A stretch of DNA of 64,000 bases from Accumulibacter sp032229525 (lineage in GTDB: Bacteria > Pseudomonadota > Gammaproteobacteria > Burkholderiales > Rhodocyclaceae): positions 1 to 64,000 of the forward strand of contig NZ_JAVTWB010000112.1 in the NCBI RefSeq assembly GCF_032229525.1. The letters are read 5' to 3'. The notes below the pieces were generated by a model that saw only the letters and a list, made by a program, of their open reading frames with translations, was not told the origin of the DNA and did not search any database. This document shows positions 53,992 to 61,747 of the stretch, piece by piece; positions within the stretch are counted from its first letter, which is position 1, and every line of letters starts with the position of its first letter. A program made the position numbers and the translations under genes.

Positions 53992-54754
53992 ACGGTTCCT
54001 TCCACTGTTTCGTCATGGGAGGTTTGGCGAATGAGCGATGCGTTCTGACGCCGTGCTTGGGCGAGGTTTGCCCCGGCGCGCGGGCTAAAAACACTCCGCC
54101 GGAGCTGTCTCGCACTGTTGGTGGATCTTACGCCAATGCCCGAGCTTAATGCTTGATGACAGCGTTCGTTGACCTGGGCATGTGCGGCGCGGCGATGGGG
54201 CTCGCAGCTCCTGGTTGACGAGCAGTCTGAGCGTCAACCGTCCGCAGCGAGAAAACTCACAATCCCAACCGCGGTCCATTCGCTTTCCGAATGCGAAGCG
54301 GAGCACGCGGTGAGGATTGATCGGAGGCGAGCATGAGCGCCGTCCTCATGCCCCAAATACTGTCCGCCAACGGTGCCCGCAGGCGTCCACGGGCGCCCCG
54401 CATCGGTGAGCGCTTCCGCAGGCAGGGTGTCGCCGCCGGGGCGGCGCTGACCGGGCTGTCGCCCGCGTCCGGTGAAGGCGTCGTCCTGCGCCGCGTCGGT
54501 GCCAGCCGCGACGTGGTCGGCCGCATTTCGTTCTGAAAATGGACCCGGCTGGCGATCTGCCCGTTGCGTTGCCCCCGGCGCGGCGTAGCGCACCACCGCT
54601 ATCGCTGTTTCTCGATGGCCGTCGGCTGTCAATTGCTGCAGCGCAACTTTTAGAAGTGCCCGCTATTGCCTATAGTGATCAATCAGTCGCAGCGGTGAAC
54701 GAGGACTGCGGCGTCATTCAGCAGAATCATCGATCTGTTAACGGAGGAGACGTC
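53992..54754. other. 763-bp region upstream of the aldehyde oxidoreductase operon
   Basis: No convincing gene. A 67-codon frame at 54333-54536 has GGAGGCGAGC before its ATG but no recognisable similarity. A short inverted repeat lies at 54213-54239. The sequence TATAGT near 54673 could be a -10 element for the operon at 54755. The stretch must hold the operon's control region, and may hold remnants of a lost gene. Confidence 0.45.
54213..54239. promoter_or_regulatory. Inverted repeat upstream of the aor operon
   Basis: GGTTGACG (54213-54220) and CGTCAACC (54232-54239) form a perfect 8-bp inverted repeat with an 11-base spacer, about 515 bp before the first aor gene. It could be an operator or hairpin; neither is proven. 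Confidence 0.3.
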
Positions 54755-55228
54755 ATGCAGAAGTCTTTGCACATCGATCCGGGCAAATGCACCGGTTGCC
54801 TGCAGTGCGAAATGGCTTGCTCGTACGAGCATACCGGGGTCTTCAACCCGTCCAGGTCGCTGATCAAGGTTTTCGACTTCCACCACGAAGGCCGCAAGGT
54901 TCCCTACACCTGCACCCAGTGCGCCGAAGCCTGGTGTCTCAACGCCTGCCCCGTCGAGGCGATCAAGATCGACGCCGGCACCGGCGCCAAGGTGGTGCTC
55001 GACGCTGTTTGTGTCGGCTGCAAGGTGTGCACCATTGCCTGCCCGTTCGGCACGGTCAACTACAACCACGATACCGGCAAGGTCCAGAAGTGCGACCTCT
55101 GCGGCGGTGATCCGGCCTGCGCCACCGCCTGTCCGACCAGCGCCATCACCTACATCGACAGCGACTGGACCGGCCTCGAGCGGATGCGTCAGTGGGCGCA
55201 GAAGACCGATAGTGCGGCACGGGTTTGA
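54755..55228 (+). CDS. aorA: Polyferredoxin subunit of aldehyde oxidoreductase (AorA-like)
   Basis: A 157-residue protein with sixteen cysteines arranged for four [4Fe-4S] clusters: CTGCLQCEMAC, CTQCAEAWCLNACP, CVGCKVCTIACP and CDLCGGDPACATACP. This is the electron-transfer subunit type found with tungsten aldehyde oxidoreductase in Aromatoleum aromaticum (AorA) and related to HycB/HydN and DmsB proteins. It should wire electrons between the tungsten subunit and the FAD subunit encoded next. The start has GGAGGAGA seven bases upstream. It is 12 bp before the catalytic gene. No signal peptide, so it is cytoplasmic. Confidence 0.88.
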   Translation: MQKSLHIDPGKCTGCLQCEMACSYEHTGVFNPSRSLIKVFDFHHEGRKVPYTCTQCAEAWCLNACPVEAIKIDAGTGAKVVLDAVCVGCKVCTIACPFGTVNYNHDTGKVQKCDLCGGDPACATACPTSAITYIDSDWTGLERMRQWAQKTDSAARV

Positions 55229-55240
55229 GGAGAGACGATC

Positions 55241-57088
55241 ATGGCATGGACTCGCAAAATTCTTCGCGTCAACCTTACGCAAGGCACTTGCGTCAGCGAA
55301 GCGCTGAACATGGAATGGGCGGCGCAGTACCTCGGGCAACGTGGGCTCGGCAGCAAGTATTTGATCAGTGAGATTGACCCGAGGGTCGACGCCCTGTCGC
55401 CCGAGAACAAGATCATCTACGCCACCGGTCCGTTGACCGGGACCATGGCCTCGACCGGCGGGCGCTATTCGGTGGTCACCAAGGGGCCGTTGACCGGCGT
55501 CATTGCCTGCTCGAACTCTGGTGGATACTTCGGCGCCGAGTTGAAGTTCGCCGGCTGGGACATGATCATCGTCGAGGGCAAGTCGCCCAAGCCGGTCTAT
55601 CTGCACATCGAGAACGAGTTGGCGGAACTGCTGCCGGCCGACGACCTCTGGGGGACGACTGTTTGGGCGACCGAAGCGACGCTCAAGAAGCGTCACCAGG
55701 ATCCGCTGCTGCGGGTGTCGAGCATCGGTCGCGCCGGCGAGAACCAGGTGCTTTTCGCAGCCATCGTCAACGATCTGCATCGTGCCGCCGGGCGCTCCGG
55801 TGTCGGAGCGGTGATGGGTTCGAAGAACCTCAAGGCGATCGCCGTTCGCGGTACGCGCGGGGTCGGCAACATTGCCGATCCCAAGGCGTTCATGGCGGCT
55901 GCAACGGCCGGCAAGAAAGTGCTCGCCGAAAATGCGGTCACCGGCCAGGGCCTGCCGACCTACGGCACGCAGGTGCTGATGAACGTAATCAACGAAATGG
56001 GCGCCTTGCCGACGCGCAACCATCGTGACGTCGAGTTCGAAGGCGCGCGCAAGATCTCCGCCGAAGCGATGCACGAAAAACGCGCCAGCGATGGCCGCGC
56101 CCATCTGGTCACCAATCAGGCCTGCTTTGGCTGCACCATCGCCTGCGGGCGGATCTCACGCATCGACGAAACGCACTTTTCGGTGGAAACCAGGCCCGAG
56201 TACTGGGGGGCCAACGGTGGTCTCGAATACGAGGCCGCCTGGGCGCTCGGCAGTGCCAACGGCGTCGACGATCTCGAAGCGCTGCAGTTCGCCAATCTGC
56301 TATGCAACGAAGACGGCATGGACCCGATTTCTTTCGGGGCAACGGTCGGGGCGGTGATGGAACTTTACGACCTCGGCATCCTGAGCAAGGAAGAGATCGG
56401 CCTCGAAGCAGTTTTCGGCTCCGCTGAAGCGCTGTGCAAACTGGCCGAGATGACTGCGCGTGGCGAAGGCTTCGGCAAGATCCTCGGTCAGGGATCGAAG
56501 CGCGTGTGCGCGAAGTACGGCAAGCCCGAACTGTCGATGACCGTCAAGGGGCAGGAGTTCCCGGCCTACGATGGGCGTGCGCTGCAGGGCATGGGGCTGG
56601 CCTATGCGACCTCGAACCGCGGCGCCTGCCATCTGCGCGGCTACATGGTTTCCAGCGAAGTGTTCGGCATCCCGGTCAAGACCGACCCCAAAGAGACTGC
56701 CGGCAAACCGGAAATGCTGAAGGCGTTCCAGGACGCGACGGCGGTCGTCGACTCCAGCGGGCTGTGCGTGTTCACCACCTTCGCGTGGACGATGAACGAT
56801 ATCCAGCCGCAGATTCAGGCCGCCTGCGAAGGCGATTGGTCGCAAGATTCGCTGTTGCAGATGGGCGAGCGGATCTGGAATCTCGAGCGCGACTTCAACC
56901 TGGCGGCCGGGATCACCGGCAAGGACGACACCCTGCCGCCACGGCTGCTCAACGAACCGTGCAAGACCGGCGGCTCGAAAGGCATGGTCGCCGAGATCGG
57001 CAAGATGCTTCCCGAGTACTACAGCCTGCGCGGCTGGACGCCAGAAGGCGTGCCGACCGCCGCCACGCGCTCGCGCCTGGGTCTCTGA
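55241..57088 (+). CDS. aorB: Tungsten aldehyde:ferredoxin oxidoreductase, catalytic subunit
   Basis: A 615-residue AOR-family enzyme that interconverts aldehydes and carboxylic acids at a tungsten bis-pyranopterin. Family features: N-terminal RKILRVNLTQGT, pterin-binding ATGPLTGTMASTGGRYSVVTKGPLTG and GRSGVGAVMGSKNLKAIAVRG, cluster ligands Cys295, Cys298 and Cys302 (ACFGCTIACGR) and the distal Cys509 (SSGLCVF), the same 3+1 arrangement as archaeal AOR. Later segments (GLAYATSNRGACHLRGYM) are typical. The adjacent polyferredoxin and FAD subunits match the Aromatoleum AorABC type rather than the single-subunit archaeal enzyme. Physiological substrate is not evident. Confidence 0.93.
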   Translation: MAWTRKILRVNLTQGTCVSEALNMEWAAQYLGQRGLGSKYLISEIDPRVDALSPENKIIYATGPLTGTMASTGGRYSVVTKGPLTGVIACSNSGGYFGAELKFAGWDMIIVEGKSPKPVYLHIENELAELLPADDLWGTTVWATEATLKKRHQDPLLRVSSIGRAGENQVLFAAIVNDLHRAAGRSGVGAVMGSKNLKAIAVRGTRGVGNIADPKAFMAAATAGKKVLAENAVTGQGLPTYGTQVLMNVINEMGALPTRNHRDVEFEGARKISAEAMHEKRASDGRAHLVTNQACFGCTIACGRISRIDETHFSVETRPEYWGANGGLEYEAAWALGSANGVDDLEALQFANLLCNEDGMDPISFGATVGAVMELYDLGILSKEEIGLEAVFGSAEALCKLAEMTARGEGFGKILGQGSKRVCAKYGKPELSMTVKGQEFPAYDGRALQGMGLAYATSNRGACHLRGYMVSSEVFGIPVKTDPKETAGKPEMLKAFQDATAVVDSSGLCVFTTFAWTMNDIQPQIQAACEGDWSQDSLLQMGERIWNLERDFNLAAGITGKDDTLPPRLLNEPCKTGGSKGMVAEIGKMLPEYYSLRGWTPEGVPTAATRSRLGL

Positions 57089-57089
57089 G

Positions 57090-58340
57090 GTGGCCAGACA
57101 GGTCATCATCGGCAACGGCCCGGCCGGGGTCGTTGCCGCCGAGACGCTACGCCGCGCCGATGCGCAGGCCGAAATCACGCTGATCGGCGACGAGCCCGAA
57201 CCGCCCTACTCGCGGATGGCGATTCCCTACCTGCTGACCGGCAAGATCGGTGAGTCTGGAACCTATCTGCGCAAGGACGCGGATCATTTCGAGCGCTTGC
57301 GCATTCGCCAGCTCTGCGCTCGTGTGGAAGCGATCGATAGCGCGCGACATACGGTGACGCTGGCCGATGGCAGCGTGCTTGACTACGATTGCCTGCTGAT
57401 TGCCACCGGCTCGCATCCGGTCCAGCCGCCGATTCCCGGCATCGACCTGCCGCAGGTCCTGTCCTGCTGGACGCTGGCGGATGCGCGCGCAATCGCCGCC
57501 GCGCTGGCCCCGGGTGCGCGTGTGCTGCAGATGGGTGCCGGCTTCATCGGTTGCATCATTCTCGAGTCTCTGGCCGCCCGCAGCGCGCAGCTGACGGTCG
57601 TCGAGATGGGCGACAGGATGGTGCCGCGCATGATGGACGAGGTGGCCGGGGAGATGATTCGTCGCTGGTGTGAGGGAAAAGGGGTGCAGGTTCGTACCGG
57701 CCGGCGGGTGGTGTCCATCGCTCCGGCCGGCGACGCCCTGCGCGTCAAGCTGGACGATGGCGAGACCGTCGAGGTTGACGTGCTGATCAACGCCACCGGC
57801 GTCAAGCCGAACGTCGACTTTCTCCAGGGGAGTGGCGTCGCCATCGATGTCGGCATTCTGGTCGACGACTCGATGCAGACCAGCGTCGCCGGGATCTATG
57901 CCGCTGGCGACGTCGCCGAGGCGGTCGAGTTCGGCACCGGTCGCCGCGTGGTCAATGCCATCCAGCCCGATGCCGTCGAACAGGCGCGTATCGCGGCGCT
58001 GAACATGGCTGGCCAGGCGGCAAGCTTGCCGGGCACCTTTGTCTTCAACGTTCTCGATACCCTGGGGCTGATCTCGGCGTCCTTCGGGCAGTGGCAGGAC
58101 TTGCCGGGTTATACCAGCGCCCAGTTGCTCGACGAAGCCGAGTATCGCTATTTGCGGCTGGTATTCGACGGTGAACAGCTGGTCGGCGCCAACACCATCG
58201 GTCATACCGAGCACATCGGTGTCCTGCGCGGCCTGATTCAGGGGCGGGTCCGTCTCGGTGACTGGAAAGCCCGTCTGCTGGCCAACCCGCTGCTGCTCAG
58301 TGAAGCCTATCTCGCCAGGGGGCTGGCCGCGACCCATTGA
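57090..58340 (+). CDS. aorC: FAD/NAD(P)-binding subunit of aldehyde oxidoreductase (AorC-like)
   Basis: A 416-residue pyridine nucleotide-disulfide oxidoreductase-like flavoprotein. An N-terminal FAD Rossmann motif (VIIGNGPAGVVAAETL), a central NAD(P) Rossmann motif (VLQMGAGFIGCIILESLA) and the FAD signature GIYAAGDVAEAV are present. There is no CxxxxC redox disulfide, which separates it from reductases of the lipoamide type and fits the FAD subunit that lets AOR use NAD+. It starts with GTG one base after the aorB stop, and its stop overlaps the start of the next gene. Confidence 0.87.
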   Translation: MARQVIIGNGPAGVVAAETLRRADAQAEITLIGDEPEPPYSRMAIPYLLTGKIGESGTYLRKDADHFERLRIRQLCARVEAIDSARHTVTLADGSVLDYDCLLIATGSHPVQPPIPGIDLPQVLSCWTLADARAIAAALAPGARVLQMGAGFIGCIILESLAARSAQLTVVEMGDRMVPRMMDEVAGEMIRRWCEGKGVQVRTGRRVVSIAPAGDALRVKLDDGETVEVDVLINATGVKPNVDFLQGSGVAIDVGILVDDSMQTSVAGIYAAGDVAEAVEFGTGRRVVNAIQPDAVEQARIAALNMAGQAASLPGTFVFNVLDTLGLISASFGQWQDLPGYTSAQLLDEAEYRYLRLVFDGEQLVGANTIGHTEHIGVLRGLIQGRVRLGDWKARLLANPLLLSEAYLARGLAATH

Positions 58341-58594
58341 TGCAGATCACTTTCAAGCTGTACGCGTTCCTCTCCGACTACCTGCCGGCGGATGCTCGTC
58401 GGACCAACACCCTGACTCTGGAAATCCCCGACGAGACGACCGTCGGCTCGTTGATCGCCTCGCGGGCGCTGCCGCCGCGGCTGGTGCATCTGGTCCTGCT
58501 CAATGGCGAGTTCGTGCCGCCGCCGCAACGTGGCGAGCGCCGCCTGCAGGCGGGTGACGTGCTGGCGATCTGGCCGCCGATCGCCGGTGGCTGA
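58340..58594 (+). CDS. MoaD/ThiS-like sulfur carrier
   Basis: An 84-residue ubiquitin-like beta-grasp protein ending in the diglycine IAGG needed for C-terminal thiocarboxylation. MoaD-type proteins donate the dithiolene sulfurs of molybdopterin. Being locked in the aor operon (its ATG overlaps the aorC stop in TGATG), it is probably a dedicated sulfur carrier for the tungsten pterin of AorB rather than the housekeeping MoaD (inference). No moaE is next to it. A ThiS role is less likely given the context. Confidence 0.82.
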   Translation: MQITFKLYAFLSDYLPADARRTNTLTLEIPDETTVGSLIASRALPPRLVHLVLLNGEFVPPPQRGERRLQAGDVLAIWPPIAGG

Positions 58595-58889
58595 GAACGC
58601 CGAACCTCCGGTGCCGCAATTCGCGATGACCCTGGCGCTGCCCGAATTCACCCGCCAGTTGCAACCGTTGCTGGCCGGCTGGGTGGTGGCTCCGTTGGCC
58701 GATGGCTGGCACCTGCAGCAGGCCGGACGCAGCGTCGAAGTCCGTTGCCAGCCCTTGCCGATCCTGCAGATGGGGGCTCTTGCGCTGCCCCGCCTGCAGG
58801 TGTCGATTGCATTTTCCGGCGGCAGCGCCGGACAGCATGGCGATTTCATGAACGACTTCCAGCGCCACTTCCGACGCGGCGGGGGCTGA
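58587..58889 (+). CDS. Unrecognised 100-aa protein at the end of the aor operon
   Basis: I do not recognise a family. The frame overlaps the end of the MoaD-like gene by 8 bp, starts with GTG and encodes about 100 residues: FAMTLALPEFTRQLQPLLAG, WVVAPLADGWHLQQAGRSVEVRC, and PRLQVSIAFSGGSAGQHGDFMNDFQRHF, ending RRGGG. It has one Cys, no transmembrane segment and no signal peptide; alternating hydrophobics suggest a small mixed alpha/beta fold. Tight coupling to aor genes suggests a role in assembly or tungsten-cofactor insertion, which is only inference. An internal ATG (58626) is an alternative start. Confidence 0.7.
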   Translation: MAENAEPPVPQFAMTLALPEFTRQLQPLLAGWVVAPLADGWHLQQAGRSVEVRCQPLPILQMGALALPRLQVSIAFSGGSAGQHGDFMNDFQRHFRRGGG

Positions 58890-58907
58890 TGTGATAGCAT
58901 TCCTCGT

Positions 58908-59003
58908 GGCGGGTCTCCCCGCATCGCAGGATGGTTAACCTGGTCAGGTCCGGAAGGAAGCAGCCACAGCTGTCTTATGTGAGTGCCGGGGGTAAGGCTC
59001 GCC
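58908..59003 (+). ncRNA. ffs: Signal recognition particle RNA, small bacterial type (4.5S)
   Basis: About 96 nt. The conserved Ffh-binding hairpin GGTCAGGTCCGGAAGGAAGC with its GGAA tetraloop is exact (58951-58970 region), and the ends GGCGGGTC / GGCTCGCC can pair to close the long helix. It lies between the aor operon and dnaX, its usual neighbour in many bacteria. It guides Ffh-FtsY targeting of membrane proteins. Confidence 0.92.
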
Positions 59004-59095
59004 ACCCGTTTTTCTGCGCCGCCGGCGCAGTGCCTGCTTCGGTGAACAGCGAAAACTGCCGCAGGGCCGGAAACGCCATCTGCTAGAATCCACCC

Positions 59096-60763
59096 ATGAG
59101 TTACCAAGTTCTGGCACGCAAGTGGCGCCCGCGAACGTTTGCCAGCCTGGTCGGCCAGGAGCACGTCGTCCGCGCACTGACGCACGCACTGACCGAGCAG
59201 CGCCTGCACCACGCCTACCTGTTCACCGGCACCCGTGGCGTCGGCAAGACGACCCTGGCGCGCATCTTGGCCAAGGCCCTCAATTGCGAGGCCGGGGTCA
59301 GCGCGACCCCTTGCGGCACTTGCTCCGCCTGCCTGGAGATCGACAGCGGACGTTTTGTCGACCTGCTCGAAGTCGACGCGGCGACCAACACCAAGGTCGA
59401 CGAGATGCGGCAGCTGCTCGAGAACGCGGTCTACGCACCGACCCGTGGCCGCTTCAAGGTCTACGTTATCGACGAAGTGCACATGCTCTCGAACTCGGCG
59501 TTCAACGCCATGTTGAAGACCCTCGAAGAGCCGCCGGAACACGTCAAGTTCATCCTCGCCACCACCGACCCGCAGAAAATCCCGGTCACCGTCCTCTCGC
59601 GCTGCCTGCAGTTCAACCTCAAGCAGATGACGCAGCCGCTGATCGCCGGCCATCTCAAGCACATCCTCGAAGTCGAGGCGATCAGCGCCGAGCTCGCTGC
59701 CTTGCAGCTGCTGGCGCGTTCGGCGTCGGGCAGCATGCGCGACGCGCTGTCGCTACTCGACCAGGCGATCGCCCACGGTGCGGGCAAGGTCGAGGAAGCG
59801 CAGGTACGCGAGATGCTCGGTGCCGTCGACCTCGACCACCTGTTCTCCATCCTCGACGCCCTGCTTGCCGGCGACGCCGCAGCGATGCTGCAGGTGGCCG
59901 ACGAGATGGCGGCGCGCAGCCTGTCTTTCGATGCCGCCCTGCAGGAGATGGCCAGCCTGTTCACCCGCCTGCAGGTCGCCCAACTGGCGCCGACGGCGAT
60001 CGCTGACGATCTGCCCGAGCGCCAGCGGATGCAGGCGCTGGCGGCTGCACTTGACCCCGAGTTCGTCCAGCTGGCTTACCAGATCGCCGTCCATGGGCGT
60101 CAGGAACTACCCCTGGCGCCTGATGAACTGGCCGGCTTCATCATGACGCTGCTGCGCCTGCATGCCTTCCGCCCGGCTGCGGGCGATCATCGCCCCGGTG
60201 GCCGCGCGACGCCCGCCGAGGCGTCCGCGGACCGTCCGGCAGTGGCGCCGGCATCGCCGTCGGGCAGCGCGCTGGCGCCGGCCGCCAGCCACGCGTCGGC
60301 GGCTGTGCCAGTTGTGGAGCTGAAGGCCGTTCCTGCGGAGCCCCTGCCGGCTGCCGCTCGCGCGGCGTCTGTCCAGCCAGCGCCAGCGGCCGCTGACTGG
60401 CACGATATCCTGGCGACACTGAGGATCAGCGGCATGGCGCGTGAGCTCGGGCAGCACTGCGAGTTGCGCGAGTTGACGGGAGAGCGGATCCTTCTTCGCC
60501 TGTCGCCGACCCATCGCCATCTGCTGATGAAACCAGCGCAGGACAAACTGCAGCAGGTGCTTTCCGAGCATTTCGGTAGACCGCTGAAGCTGCTGGTCGA
60601 ACTCGAAGCGATCTCCGGCGACACCCCCGCCGCGGCCGCGGAACGCGGCCGGCGAGACCGTCAGGAGCGCGCCATTGCCGCGGTCGAACAGGATGGTTTC
60701 GTGCGTGAGGTGATCGAGATGTTCGACGCCACCCTGATCGAATCTTCCATAAAACCCCATTAA
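59096..60763 (+). CDS. dnaX: DNA polymerase III subunit gamma/tau
   Basis: Clamp-loader ATPase subunit. Residues 1 to ~365 are the AAA+ part: ARKWRPRTFASLVGQEHV, Walker A GTRGVGKTTLA, the four-Cys zinc module (C..CGTCSAC), Walker B VIDEVHMLS and sensor LSRCLQFNL. A Pro/Ala-rich linker (about 370-430) leads to a tau-type C-terminal domain (WHDILATLRISGMARELGQHCELREL...). Length 555 aa. I find no A-rich slippery sequence like the E. coli one, so a short gamma form made by frameshifting is not supported. ybaB and recR follow, the standard trio. Confidence 0.96.
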   Translation: MSYQVLARKWRPRTFASLVGQEHVVRALTHALTEQRLHHAYLFTGTRGVGKTTLARILAKALNCEAGVSATPCGTCSACLEIDSGRFVDLLEVDAATNTKVDEMRQLLENAVYAPTRGRFKVYVIDEVHMLSNSAFNAMLKTLEEPPEHVKFILATTDPQKIPVTVLSRCLQFNLKQMTQPLIAGHLKHILEVEAISAELAALQLLARSASGSMRDALSLLDQAIAHGAGKVEEAQVREMLGAVDLDHLFSILDALLAGDAAAMLQVADEMAARSLSFDAALQEMASLFTRLQVAQLAPTAIADDLPERQRMQALAAALDPEFVQLAYQIAVHGRQELPLAPDELAGFIMTLLRLHAFRPAAGDHRPGGRATPAEASADRPAVAPASPSGSALAPAASHASAAVPVVELKAVPAEPLPAAARAASVQPAPAAADWHDILATLRISGMARELGQHCELRELTGERILLRLSPTHRHLLMKPAQDKLQQVLSEHFGRPLKLLVELEAISGDTPAAAAERGRRDRQERAIAAVEQDGFVREVIEMFDATLIESSIKPH

Positions 60764-60791
60764 CCCTTCAATCCGGATCGAGGCAATAAAG

Positions 60792-61115
60792 ATGATGAAA
60801 GGCGGAATCGCGGGCCTGATGAAACAGGCCCAGCAAATGCAGGACAACATGAAAAAGACGCAAGAGGAGCTGGCGCAGCTCGAAGTCGAGGGTCAGTCCG
60901 GCGCCGGCATGGTCAAGATCGTGATGACCTGCGGTCACAACGTGCGCCGGGTGGCCATCGATCCCTCGGTAATGGACGACCGGGAAATGCTCGAAGATCT
61001 CGTGGCGGCCGCCCTCAACGACGCCACCAGGCGTGCCGAAGAACTCTCGCAGGAGCGCATGGCCGGCTTCTCTGCCGGCCTCAATCTGCCGCCCGGGTTC
61101 AAATTGCCGTTCTGA
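60792..61115 (+). CDS. ybaB: YbaB/EbfC nucleoid-associated protein
   Basis: A 107-residue DNA-binding dimer of the YbaB/EbfC family, thought to act with RecR or in nucleoid organisation. The family pattern is complete: GLMKQAQQMQDNMKKTQEELAQLEVEGQSGAGMVKIVMTCGHNVRRVAIDPSVM and a C-terminal helix rich in Ala/Glu (AALNDATRRAEELSQERM) ending GLNLPPGFKLPF. It is 28 bp after dnaX, and its stop overlaps the recR start (TGATG). The start at 60792 has weak upstream AAAG. Confidence 0.95.
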   Translation: MMKGGIAGLMKQAQQMQDNMKKTQEELAQLEVEGQSGAGMVKIVMTCGHNVRRVAIDPSVMDDREMLEDLVAAALNDATRRAEELSQERMAGFSAGLNLPPGFKLPF

Positions 61116-61717
61116 TGGCGACACCGTCAAGCCTCGAATCACTGATCGAGGCTTTGCGCTGTCTGCCAGGCGTCGGCCCGAAGTCCGCCCAGCGCATGGC
61201 CTACCATCTGATGCAGCACGACCGGACGGGCGCCGAGCGCCTGTCCGGTGCTCTCCAGTTGGCGCTCGACGCGCTACGGCATTGCCAGCGCTGCAACACC
61301 CTCACCGAAGCCGAGATCTGCGATCGCTGCCAATCGACCAGGCGTGATGCCAGCCTGCTGTGCGTCGTCGAAACGCCGGTCGACATGAACATGATGGAGC
61401 AGACGCACGCCTATTCCGGCTTGTACTACGTCCTGATGGGCCGTGTCTCACCGCTCGACGGCATCGGCCCGCGCGAGCTTCACCTTGACCGTCTGCTGGC
61501 CCGTTCCTGCGACGGCGTCGTGCGCGAGGTGATCATCGCCACCAATTACACCAATGAGGGCGAAGCCACCGCGCATTACCTCTCCGAAATGCTCAAGAGC
61601 CGCGGCGTCAGCGTGTCGCGCATCGCGCGCGGCGTACCGGTCGGCGGCGAACTCGAGTACGTCGATGCCGGGACACTGGCGCAGGCGCTGCGCGAGCGCC
61701 GGCCGCTTGCCCCGTAA
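61115..61717 (+). CDS. recR: Recombination mediator RecR
   Basis: Works with RecO/RecF to load RecA at single-stranded gaps. The 200-residue protein has the helix-hairpin-helix (RCLPGVGPKSAQRMAYHLM), the Cys4 zinc finger (CQRCNTLTEAEICDRCQ), the Toprim domain (LCVVETPVDMNMMEQTHAYSGLYYVLMGRVSPLDGIGP) and the Walker B-like C-terminus (RGVPVGGELEYVDAGTLAQAL). Start ATG overlaps the ybaB stop. Convergent with the serine hydrolase gene, 30 bp away. Confidence 0.96.
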   Translation: MATPSSLESLIEALRCLPGVGPKSAQRMAYHLMQHDRTGAERLSGALQLALDALRHCQRCNTLTEAEICDRCQSTRRDASLLCVVETPVDMNMMEQTHAYSGLYYVLMGRVSPLDGIGPRELHLDRLLARSCDGVVREVIIATNYTNEGEATAHYLSEMLKSRGVSVSRIARGVPVGGELEYVDAGTLAQALRERRPLAP

Positions 61718-61747
61718 GCATTCCGGATCATTGCCCAGGGCGGGCGG

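Noticed and set aside
54333..54536. Small 67-codon frame with GGAGGCGAGC upstream
   Set aside because: Arg/Ala-rich and without any family likeness; the opposite strand is equally open.
59096..60763. Programmed frameshift in dnaX
   Set aside because: No A-rich slippery heptamer followed by a hairpin was found, so a gamma product by frameshifting is not supported.
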